Source: JBBKWH01 sp037968855
Lineage (GTDB): Bacteria > Pseudomonadota > Gammaproteobacteria > Pseudomonadales > Moraxellaceae
Direction of reading: 5' to 3'
Assembly (NCBI GenBank): GCA_037968855.1
Contig: JBBKWH010000002.1
Location: forward strand, 1-16,676
DNA: 16,676 nt
Shown piece by piece: positions 7,397 to 13,674 of this stretch (its first letter is position 1; the number at the start of each line of letters is the position of its first letter). The notes beneath the pieces are model-generated. The model had not been told where the DNA came from, made no database searches, and saw only the letters and a program-made list of their open reading frames with translations. Both the position numbers and the translations under genes were made by a program.

Positions 7397-7424
7397 TTGA
7401 CCACAGGATCGGGTCATCTAGAAT
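7397..7424 (+). promoter_or_regulatory. Likely sigma-70 promoter for the small CxxC protein
   Basis: TTGACC (7397-7402), a 16-base spacer and TAGAAT (7419-7424) match the sigma-70 consensus well. A second TTGACA lies immediately upstream at 7391-7396, but its spacing is too long. Transcription would begin near 7431, about 83 bases before the small gene at 7514, and diverges from the riboswitch transcript. Confidence 0.5.
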
Positions 7425-7513
7425 AGATCATGACAGCATTGATCGCATGTACATCATCGATGCTTGTGTCATGTGAGATCAAAAAAACAATTTAGCCCTA
7501 TAGGTTGCTACAC

Positions 7514-7762
7514 ATGCCGCTCCCGCATAGTCCGCCGTTTTTACGTGCTCGCTGCAAAAAATGTGGTTGGAAGTCGATGTACGAACAACGTCGAGATGCG
7601 TTTTTTCAGCCGGAAGCATGCCGTGTGTGTGCAAGCCCTGAGTTGGACTTGCGCTTGATTCGACATGGCGCATGCTTTAAAGAGTTTCCCAAAAAGTATT
7701 TGTCATATTGCTGGCGTCGTATGGCGGCCAAATACAAATCGGAAAATCAGTCGATGACATAG
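7514..7762 (+). CDS. Small protein with two CxxC pairs (putative zinc ribbon), function unknown
   Basis: 82 residues from the ATG at 7514; an in-frame TTG at 7505 is an alternative start. Not recognised as a named family. Two cysteine pairs, C14-x2-C17 (RCKKCGW) and C36-x2-C39 (CRVC), are separated by 18 residues, the layout of a zinc ribbon or rubredoxin-like knuckle. The C-terminal half is basic (KEFPKKYLSYCWRRMAAKYK), which would suit nucleic-acid or protein contact, and has two further cysteines (C54, C66). The ribosome site is weak (ATAGGTT). A good promoter lies about 90 bases upstream. It is divergent from the B12 operon and convergent with the next gene. The motif pair and promoter favour a real gene; function cannot be deduced. 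Confidence 0.55.
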   Translation: MPLPHSPPFLRARCKKCGWKSMYEQRRDAFFQPEACRVCASPELDLRLIRHGACFKEFPKKYLSYCWRRMAAKYKSENQSMT

Positions 7763-7821
7763 GATTTTTTGATATCCAAGCAAGATGTGGAGTTGGTATA
7801 TGAGCATAAGCGGGTTTCGAT

Positions 7822-7895
7822 AAGTAATCATGCAATCCTGCCCTTGAGTAGATTGGCAAAACATAGAGCGTCAGATCATGTATGCATGATTACTT
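7822..7895. repeat. 13-base inverted repeat between convergent genes
   Basis: AAGTAATCATGCA at 7822-7834 is an exact reverse complement of TGCATGATTACTT at 7883-7895, with 48 bases between. The right arm can also form a local hairpin (ATCATG/CATGAT, 7875-7890). It sits between the small plus-strand gene and the minus-strand dehydrogenase, whose stops face each other. It could be a two-way termination structure, although neither side has a clear U-run, or the remnant of a small repeat. The rest of 7763-7917 shows nothing else. Confidence 0.5.
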
Positions 7896-7917
7896 TCTAT
7901 TCAGCACTTACTTTGGA

Positions 7918-8691
7918 TTAAGGCCCAACCAACTTTTTAACCAAAGGCAGCGGGAGCACAGTCATTGCCATACCAATGGCACGCCATGGCCATTCGGGGA
8001 CGTAGGCACGGGCGTTTTCTTTTTCGATGGATTTGACCATCGCGGCCACACCATCTTCTAGGCTGACCACAAAGGGCAGATTTTTTGCGCCTTTATTGAT
8101 GTCGGTATGGATGTAACCGGGGTAAATGGCGGTGACGTTAATTGGGCTATGGCTGTCTTGCATCTCGGAGAGAATGCCTTCGGTTAAGGAGGCTAGCGCG
8201 GCTTTACTGGCGGCGTAGGTGGTGAGGTGCTTGGGCAAACCACGAATGGCACTCATTGAACTAATCGTGACCAGATGACCGCTGTTTTGTTGACGAAAAA
8301 TTTCCATCGCGGCTTCGCACTGGGCCAGCGCCGCCACAAAATTGGTTTCGGCGGTGCGGCGATTGGTCTCAAAATGTCCGGTCCCAATTTTACGGCCATG
8401 ACCAACACCTGCATTGACAATGACCCGATCAATGCCATCCAGTTCGGCATTAAATTCGGAAAATACGCGAAATACGGCATCGGCGTCATTGACGTCGAGG
8501 GCTTTGACCCAGATTTTGCATTGCGGGTATTGGCGTTCGAGTTCGATTTTTAGGGCGTCTAGGCGCTCTGTACGACGGGCGCACAGAGCCAAGTGACGAC
8601 CTTTGGCGGCAAAGGCGCGGGCCATGCCTTCACCCAAGCCAGAGCTGGCACCTGTGATCAGGATATTTTGTCTTAATGCGTGTTTGGGCAT
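7918..8691 (-). CDS. Short-chain dehydrogenase/reductase (classical SDR)
   Basis: NAD(P)-dependent oxidoreductase, 257 residues. The Rossmann glycine motif TGASSGLG is at 13-20. The arginines at 39-40 (CARR) suggest an NADP(H) preference. D66 lies in the adenine-contact strand, NAG is at 93-95, and the catalytic set is N117, S144/S145, Y159 and K163 (YAASK). PGYIHTD (191-197) is the usual post-catalytic loop. A hydrophobic C-terminal stretch (about 238-252, MAMTVLPLPL) may bind membrane or lipid, as in SDRs acting on long acyl chains. ATG at 8691, seven bases after the histidine-phosphatase gene's stop, with a poor ribosome site. Last gene of the lipid-related cassette. Substrate not determinable; a hydroxyacyl or ketoacyl compound is inferred from context. 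Confidence 0.88.
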   Translation of the reverse strand: MPKHALRQNILITGASSGLGEGMARAFAAKGRHLALCARRTERLDALKIELERQYPQCKIWVKALDVNDADAVFRVFSEFNAELDGIDRVIVNAGVGHGRKIGTGHFETNRRTAETNFVAALAQCEAAMEIFRQQNSGHLVTISSMSAIRGLPKHLTTYAASKAALASLTEGILSEMQDSHSPINVTAIYPGYIHTDINKGAKNLPFVVSLEDGVAAMVKSIEKENARAYVPEWPWRAIGMAMTVLPLPLVKKLVGP

Positions 8692-8698
8692 GATGCGT

Positions 8699-9394
8699 TT
8701 ACCGGTAGGTCAGAAGGTTGGCATGGTGTCCATCAAAGGCACTGTGCTCGTTGATTGATGAGACCGCCAAGCCTTGATGGGTGCGAAGGAGTTTAGTGAT
8801 GCTGGCATTTGGCATCATGTCATTGATCCGAAAGGCGCTTGCATCGGGAATATCTAACAACTGTTGAAGAATGACGGTAATCGGGCCACCGGAGCTAAAC
8901 ACTGCCACATGTTTAGACTGGCTAGTGTGGGCCAATAAGTCGGTCAGGGCTTGACGAGTGCGTGTTTGAAACTGCGGCCAGCTTTCGGGGTATTGATTGG
9001 CCGATGGGTCGCTGTTGATCCATTGCTGTACCGCTTGTGCATAAATCTGTTGAAACGCCCGATGTGGATGGGTTTGCTGCTGCAAAAAGTTGCGCATGCT
9101 GTTTTTGTCAGCAAAGTCGGGTCGATAGGCGGTTAAGACTGCTTCGTGATCATACTCGTTTAGACCCGCTAAAATCTGGATGGGAAGGTCTAAAGCCATG
9201 GCTGCCAAGCACGTGGTAGCGGTCTGATGGTGACGTTGCATACTGCCGCAATACACTGCATCAAACACAATACCGCGTGCGCCAAGTTGCTGACCCAAAT
9301 GCTGCGCTTGCTGCTGGCCTAGCGATGAGAGTTGGTCGTAGTTGGCATGACCAAACGAGGCTTGGCCATGCCGAATCAACGAGACCACGCTCAT
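8699..9394 (-). CDS. Histidine-phosphatase superfamily (phosphoglycerate mutase-like) protein, second catalytic His replaced
   Basis: 231 residues from the ATG at 9394, which overlaps the previous gene's TGA (ATGA); an upstream in-frame ATG at 9430 would run into that gene. The family's first motif is intact: LIRHGQ at 6-11 with nucleophile H9. MQRHHQTA (52-59) holds the expected arginine R54, and LNEYDHE (78-84) the acidic region. The closing motif, normally SHG with a catalytic histidine, reads VFSSGGPIT (165-173), so S168 stands where the histidine is expected. NAS (196-198) follows as usual. It may be a phosphatase with an altered mechanism, a subfamily trait, or a non-catalytic binder. 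It belongs to the acyl-CoA dehydrogenase/kinase cassette, where a phosphorylated intermediate is plausible. Family assignment is sound; activity is uncertain. Confidence 0.87.
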   Translation of the reverse strand: MSVVSLIRHGQASFGHANYDQLSSLGQQQAQHLGQQLGARGIVFDAVYCGSMQRHHQTATTCLAAMALDLPIQILAGLNEYDHEAVLTAYRPDFADKNSMRNFLQQQTHPHRAFQQIYAQAVQQWINSDPSANQYPESWPQFQTRTRQALTDLLAHTSQSKHVAVFSSGGPITVILQQLLDIPDASAFRINDMMPNASITKLLRTHQGLAVSSINEHSAFDGHHANLLTYR

Positions 9395-10488
9395 GACTTT
9401 GCTCGTGCTTGGTACATGATGCGCTCGCAACGCTCAAACAGATAATTGGTCACAATCCAAAAGTCTTTAAACTGCGGGTTTTGGGTTTGACCATGATGAT
9501 AACGATAGTAAATCTGTTGCACGATCACCGCCAAGCGGAACAGTCCATACACTTCATAAAAGCTAAAATCGCTGATCTGATAGGGTGAGCGCGACAGATA
9601 ATACTCGACGATCTCAGCACGACTCATCATGCCGTCTAGATCGCTCGGCTGACGCTGCACCAGCTTAAACAAAGGGTTGTCGTCGGCTTCAATCCAATAT
9701 GCTAACAGATTGCCAAGCTCCATCAATGGATCACCAAGGGTGGCCATTTCCCAATCCAGTACGCCGATCACGTGGGTTGGATCATGCGGGTCTAGGATCA
9801 AGTTATCTAAGCGCCAATCATTATGAATCAAGCAATTGGCAACATCGGTAGGCTGGTGACGAGCGAGCCATTGCATCACGGTCTGACCGCGTGTGACATT
9901 GTCTGTCCATGCCTGCTCAAAGCGTTTGGACCAACCGCTAATTTGTCGCTCGACATAGCCATCACCTTTGCCCAAGGCATCAAGGCCGGTGGCGTGAATG
10001 TCGACCTGATGCAAAGCCAATAGTTGATCGAGCATGTTTTGGCACAGTTGCTGGTTTTGCACGGCGCTTAAGGTCATGCCTTTGGGCATGCGCCGCCGTG
10101 GAATAATACCGGCTATGCGCTCCATCACATAAAATTCGCAGCCAATCACCGAGGTGTCCTGACACCAGCCAACCATGGTGGGTACGGTCGGAAATGCCTG
10201 TTTTAGCGCCGATTGCACCCGATACTCACGACCCATGTCGTGTGCACCTTTGGCCTTGGTGCCAGCGGGTGGCCGTCGCAAGATCAAATCACGCTCGGCA
10301 TATTGCAAGCGATAGGTCCAGTTGGACGCACCGCCAGTAAATTGGCTTACCATCGGCGGGCCAGATAGGGCAATGCCTTGTTGCTGTAACCATTGGGTCA
10401 CAGCGGCATGATCTAGCGCCTCGCCGTCACGTACAGCACTGCCTTGATCTAGGCCAATGATTGATTTGTTGATGACAGGCTGATTCAT
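9391..10488 (-). CDS. Phosphotransferase with aminoglycoside-phosphotransferase/choline-kinase fold (ACAD10/11 kinase-like)
   Basis: 365-residue kinase-fold protein. N-terminal lobe motifs: FTGGASNWTYRL at 50-61 (nucleotide loop) and LILRRPP at 68-74. Catalytic loop: IHNDWRLDNLILD at 221-233, giving H222, D224 and N229 of the HxDxxxxN pattern. Metal-binding segment: GVLDWEMATLGDPLMELG at 242-259 with D245. The GGASN and LRRPP motifs are typical of the branch that in animals is fused to acyl-CoA dehydrogenase as ACAD10/11, and in Pseudomonas includes LvaA, which phosphorylates 4-hydroxyacyl-CoA. ATG at 10488 has GGAG upstream and an ATGA overlap with the preceding gene; the longer frame to 10560 would run into that gene. 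An antibiotic-modifying role is unlikely given the neighbours. Confidence 0.88.
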   Translation of the reverse strand: MNQPVINKSIIGLDQGSAVRDGEALDHAAVTQWLQQQGIALSGPPMVSQFTGGASNWTYRLQYAERDLILRRPPAGTKAKGAHDMGREYRVQSALKQAFPTVPTMVGWCQDTSVIGCEFYVMERIAGIIPRRRMPKGMTLSAVQNQQLCQNMLDQLLALHQVDIHATGLDALGKGDGYVERQISGWSKRFEQAWTDNVTRGQTVMQWLARHQPTDVANCLIHNDWRLDNLILDPHDPTHVIGVLDWEMATLGDPLMELGNLLAYWIEADDNPLFKLVQRQPSDLDGMMSRAEIVEYYLSRSPYQISDFSFYEVYGLFRLAVIVQQIYYRYHHGQTQNPQFKDFWIVTNYLFERCERIMYQARAKS

Positions 10489-11309
10489 GCTTGCGCTCCA
10501 TTGTCGATGCAAGATGCCGGAACACCGCAGGCTTCCGTGCCTTGCTGTTTGTTGAGCCATTGCTGATGTGCATCATCGGGCATGACCAGCATAAATTGGC
10601 CCATCGCTGCTGCCTGAACAATCGCATCGGCGACTTGCTCGGGGGTCATGTTGGATTCGTTGACCAAGCGAGTAGTACGGGCGGCCATTTTTTCGTCTGT
10701 TGAGCGTTGACCCAAAGCCAGATTGGTCTTAAAAAACGACGGACAAACCACCATGGTCTGAATGTTGTCACGGCTTAGCTCGTGGTGTAGGGTCTCAGAC
10801 AGCGAAATAACCCCCGCTTTACTGGCGTTATACGCTGCTGCTAATGCCGGATTAAACAACCCTGCCGCAGAGGCAATATTAATAAATTGCCCGTGGCCTT
10901 GGCGTTTAAACAATGGACTAAACACCTTACAGCCACGCACCACGCCCATCAAATTAATGTCGAGTACCCAGTTCCATGTACCAATCGACATCTGATCAAT
11001 TGGCCCCATGGCTGCCACACCGGCATTATTGATCACCAGATCAACGCCATCCCAGTGCTGCTCTAGCCAACGACGCACACCCGTCAAGCTGGACTCACGG
11101 GTGACATCACAGGGCAGTCCGCTTAAATCACTGTACTGGCTGAGCACTTGCTTAAGCCGCACAGCGTCTACATCCCCGATGCATACCTGCCAACCTGCCT
11201 GCCGATAGCGCCGTGCCAACGCCAGTCCAAGGCCACTGGCCCCACCGGTAATAAACACTCGCTTGGTCGCGCTATCTGGCGTATTGCTGTGGCGTACAGT
11301 GTTTTTCAT
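10485..11309 (-). CDS. Short-chain dehydrogenase/reductase (classical SDR)
   Basis: NAD(P)-dependent oxidoreductase of 274 residues. Glycine motif TGGASGLG at 21-28; D46 at the end of beta-2 (IGDVD) suggests NAD(H) preference, unlike the other SDR in this cassette. CDVT at 67-70, NNAG at 94-97, catalytic S147, Y160 and K164 (YNASK), and CPSFFKTNL at 189-197. Residues after about 250 form a polar tail with no obvious motif. ATG at 11309 has GGA nine bases upstream and overlaps the acyl-CoA dehydrogenase stop by ATGA; its own stop overlaps the kinase start in the same way, implying coupled translation. Likely oxidises or reduces a hydroxyl/keto group on the cassette's acyl substrate; that is inference. 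Confidence 0.9.
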   Translation of the reverse strand: MKNTVRHSNTPDSATKRVFITGGASGLGLALARRYRQAGWQVCIGDVDAVRLKQVLSQYSDLSGLPCDVTRESSLTGVRRWLEQHWDGVDLVINNAGVAAMGPIDQMSIGTWNWVLDINLMGVVRGCKVFSPLFKRQGHGQFINIASAAGLFNPALAAAYNASKAGVISLSETLHHELSRDNIQTMVVCPSFFKTNLALGQRSTDEKMAARTTRLVNESNMTPEQVADAIVQAAAMGQFMLVMPDDAHQQWLNKQQGTEACGVPASCIDNGAQA

Positions 11310-12553
11310 TTGCGTTGTCCATCTCGTCCGTAGCCCAAACGAGACAGCTCAATACGAGCAATCACTCCCTTATGCACCTCGTCAGGACCATCGGCCAATC
11401 GAATGGAGCGGGCTTGGTTATAAAAATTAGCCAGCGGCACATCATTGCTCACACCCATGCCACCATGCATCTGGATCGACATATCCACCACCTGTTGCAG
11501 CACATTGGGTGCAACCACTTTGATGGCCGAAATCTCAGTCATGGCACCTTTGGCACCGACTTGATCGATTTTCCATGCGGCATATAGGGTCAACAACCGT
11601 GCTTGATCTATCGCGATCCGTGCATCGGCGATTTTTTCTTGATTACCGCCTAGCTTGAGGATTGGCTTGCCAAACGCAACACGGTTCATACCGCGATGAA
11701 TCATCAAATCTAAGGCGTGCTCAGCCGCACCCAAACAGCGCATACAGTGATGAATCCGACCCGGCCCAAGCCGACCTTGCGCAATCTCAAAGCCACGACC
11801 CGCACCCGCAATGATTGAGGATAACGGCAGACGGACGTTGTCAAATTCGACTTCACCATGACCATGAGGCTCATCAAAATGATTAAACACGGGCAACATG
11901 CGCTTGATCCGCACACCCGCGCTATCCATGGGAACCAACACCATCGAATGCTGCTGATGTCGGCCTTTGCTGTCGTCTGGTGTACGCGCCATAAAAATAC
12001 CGATCTTGCAGCGGGGATCGCCAACCCCAGAACTCCACCATTTGGTGCCATTAAGTACAATCTCATCACCATCGACAATCGCAGTGGCTTGCATATTGGT
12101 GGCATCACTGGACGCAACATCTGGTTCAGTCATAAAGAACACCGAGCGGATCTCACCATTTAATAGCGGGGTGAGCCATTGAGCTTGTTGCTCAGGCGAG
12201 CCGTAGCGCCACAGCACTTCCATGTTGCCGGTATCGGGTGCAGCACAATTAAAAATTTCGGGTGACATCAGGCTACGGCCTGTCTCAAGGGCAACTGAGG
12301 CGTATTCCAATACTGACAACCCTGCACCGAGGGTATGGTCGGGTAAAAATAGATTCCATAACCCTTCGGCTTTGGCACGGGCTTTTAAGTCTTCGACAAT
12401 CGGCAAAATGCGCCACTTGGTCCAGTCACCCCCGTGATGTTGATCATGCACGGCTTGCCAATAGTCTGTTTCGATAGGGTGAATATGGGTATCAATAAAG
12501 GCACGTACGCGAGCCGCGTAATCCTTACTCTTGGCGCTTTGTTCAAAGTTCAT
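11306..12553 (-). CDS. Acyl-CoA dehydrogenase, ACAD10/11-like
   Basis: FAD-dependent acyl-CoA dehydrogenase, 415 residues. Visible: FFMTEPDVASSDATN at 139-153 (FAD and substrate contact), LNGTKWWSSG at 167-176, QGRLGPGRIHHC at 259-270, the flavin-binding helix region QMHGGMGVS at 361-369, and SIRLADGPDEVH at 383-394. In that last motif D388 occupies the position of the catalytic glutamate of medium-chain enzymes, and the LADGPDEVH form is characteristic of the ACAD10/11 branch. This is the first gene of a five-gene minus-strand unit. ATG at 12553 with GAGAT upstream. In LvaC-type systems the partner dehydrogenase eliminates phosphate from a phosphoacyl-CoA, and a similar role beside the kinase is proposed here. 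Ordinary beta-oxidation remains possible. Confidence 0.92.
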   Translation of the reverse strand: MNFEQSAKSKDYAARVRAFIDTHIHPIETDYWQAVHDQHHGGDWTKWRILPIVEDLKARAKAEGLWNLFLPDHTLGAGLSVLEYASVALETGRSLMSPEIFNCAAPDTGNMEVLWRYGSPEQQAQWLTPLLNGEIRSVFFMTEPDVASSDATNMQATAIVDGDEIVLNGTKWWSSGVGDPRCKIGIFMARTPDDSKGRHQQHSMVLVPMDSAGVRIKRMLPVFNHFDEPHGHGEVEFDNVRLPLSSIIAGAGRGFEIAQGRLGPGRIHHCMRCLGAAEHALDLMIHRGMNRVAFGKPILKLGGNQEKIADARIAIDQARLLTLYAAWKIDQVGAKGAMTEISAIKVVAPNVLQQVVDMSIQMHGGMGVSNDVPLANFYNQARSIRLADGPDEVHKGVIARIELSRLGYGRDGQRK

Positions 12554-12634
12554 CTAGATCATCTCGCAAAACGGCATCGAAACAGTCGATGGCCAATCCA
12601 TAGACTAGCCACAATCAGCCTATGCGAAAAATGA

Positions 12635-12640
12635 TTTATA
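12635..12640 (-). promoter_or_regulatory. Possible -10 box for the acyl-CoA dehydrogenase cassette
   Basis: TATAAA on the minus strand (five of six consensus bases) lies about 80 bases before the dehydrogenase ATG in the only AT-rich patch of that leader. The best -35 at correct spacing (TTTTAT) is poor. Nearby, TTGATACAA and a CTATGC repeat could be regulator-binding sites. Confidence 0.3.
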
Positions 12641-13030
12641 TTGATACAAGGCTATGCATAAAACTAATAGTTGGTTGGGTTGTTGTGCTTGTGATGGGTG
12701 GATGAGTGAGTTCACGTTGCCATTTGTTCTACAGGCACTTTAGTGTCCGGTTTCTACGGTGACCTCATCAGAACGCTTATTTTTCCTTTACATCCTTGTA
12801 TCTCCCCGACCTGAGCAACGACAAAGCACTGCTTTGGAGGCAGCGCAAGACGCAGTGGGACGAGGTTTTACGGCGAAGCTGATAAAACGAGATCATCATG
12901 TGCAGAGCGGGTCTGCGACGATTGTAGTTGCCCATTCAATCACGCTCGAGATCTGTGTTTAGCGTCTGCTCGCAAACCGTCGCTCAAGCGCGGATCTCTG
13001 CATGCTCAACGGTGGAGTTTTTGGCTTAAG

Positions 13031-13061
13031 TTGATCAAGTGCAATGGCAGTCTGATATGAT
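13031..13061 (+). promoter_or_regulatory. Likely extended -10 promoter of the metal-efflux locus
   Basis: TGATATGAT gives an extended -10 (TGnTATGAT, box at 13056-13061). A TTGATC at 13031-13036 lies 19 bases upstream, a long spacing that the extended -10 could compensate. Transcription would start near 13068, about 24 bases before the first gene. Confidence 0.45.
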
Positions 13062-13091
13062 CGTCAACCTTACCTTGCCACACGCTTTGAC

Positions 13092-13592
13092 ATGTCTGCC
13101 AAACCTACCACGCGTCGCTGCTTGAACCAATCTTCAATGATTTTGAAGGGGTTGTTGGCTGCGTATCTGTTGGTGGCAATGGGTGTTTTTTCGTGGTTGC
13201 CAGCGCTGTTTTTTCAGGCGGACCAGACCCATCAGGTCTATGTTAGTGAGCAACGCGATGTGGTGTCGTGGGTTTTGCATCATGTGGGCACTGCCGACGA
13301 ACACGACCCATTGGGGTTGCAGGATCATCAGGCCGTACATTCTGTAGACCATCCGCATGATGAAAGCGATCATCGCTTTGATGTCAACGAGGTTGATCAT
13401 CATCTTGCCGTCTTAAAAAACATTGATTTAAAACATTTAGCTTTCTTTGGCTTTTTTGTCGCGCTATTACAGGCGTTTTTGGCCTTATGGCGTTATAGGG
13501 TGGCTGAACCAACGGGTCGGCTGCCAAGTTTTGTGGCACCGCTACGCAATAGTATTGCAGTGCTCACCAGAACCGTTGTCCTGCGTCACTAG
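13092..13592 (+). CDS. Putative two-membrane-segment protein with His/Asp-rich loop, metal-efflux accessory
   Basis: 166 residues, family not recognised. A short basic N-terminus is followed by a hydrophobic segment (about 17-41), then a loop of about 70 residues and a second hydrophobic segment (about 116-133), with a basic C-terminal tail. The loop is strongly enriched in metal ligands: ten histidines and eleven Asp/Glu between 63 and 104, for example DHPHDESDHRFD and EVDHH. The predicted topology puts this loop in the periplasm. It is the first gene ahead of czcC, 82 bases away, behind a plausible promoter. Periplasmic metal binding, sensing or delivery to the pump is the simplest idea; CzcI-like small proteins occupy similar positions elsewhere, but no relationship is claimed. 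The ribosome site before the ATG is poor; an in-frame ATG at 13137 is an alternative. Confidence 0.7.
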   Translation: MSAKPTTRRCLNQSSMILKGLLAAYLLVAMGVFSWLPALFFQADQTHQVYVSEQRDVVSWVLHHVGTADEHDPLGLQDHQAVHSVDHPHDESDHRFDVNEVDHHLAVLKNIDLKHLAFFGFFVALLQAFLALWRYRVAEPTGRLPSFVAPLRNSIAVLTRTVVLRH

Positions 13593-13617
13593 CGCTCCCT
13601 GCTGCTACACCGATTAA

Positions 13618-13642
13618 CCCTGTGCTGTTGGGTCAGCACGGG
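13618..13642 (+). promoter_or_regulatory. Hairpin ahead of czcC (possible attenuator)
   Basis: CCC-T-GTGCTG pairs with CAGCAC-GGG around a six-base loop (TTGGGT), a nine-base stem with one bulged T, between the accessory gene and czcC. No clean U-run follows. ACCCTG at 13617-13622, in its left arm, is also complementary to CAGGGT at 13661-13666, which contains the czcC ribosome site. The two pairings are mutually exclusive. Confidence 0.35.
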
Positions 13643-13674
13643 ATTGTATTGTGTTGCCATCAGGGTGCTTTTTT

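Larger units (their letters stand above)
12554..13091. other. Intergenic region without a convincing gene
   Basis: Between the divergently transcribed dehydrogenase cassette and the metal-efflux locus. The left end holds a -10-like box for the minus-strand cassette. CTATGC recurs at 12620-12625 and 12652-12657, 32 bases apart. The right end holds an extended -10 promoter. The middle (about 12700-13020) has no coding pattern: a 67-codon GTG-started frame (12759-12962) has no ribosome site, motif or conserved look. The composition of this middle part differs from the neighbouring genes and could be a remnant of a mobile element, but no ends or target duplication could be identified. Confidence 0.5.

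Noticed and set aside
9391..10488. Antibiotic (aminoglycoside) resistance kinase
   Set aside because: The fold is shared, but the GGASN and LRRPP motifs and the acyl-CoA dehydrogenase context point to the ACAD10/11 branch.
10489..10560. Upstream start for the kinase gene
   Set aside because: Lies inside the preceding dehydrogenase; the ATG at 10488 has GGAG and an ATGA overlap, consistent with the other junctions of the cassette.
12759..12962. 67-codon plus-strand frame with GTG start
   Set aside because: No ribosome site, no recognisable motif, and not preceded by a convincing promoter; treated as non-coding.
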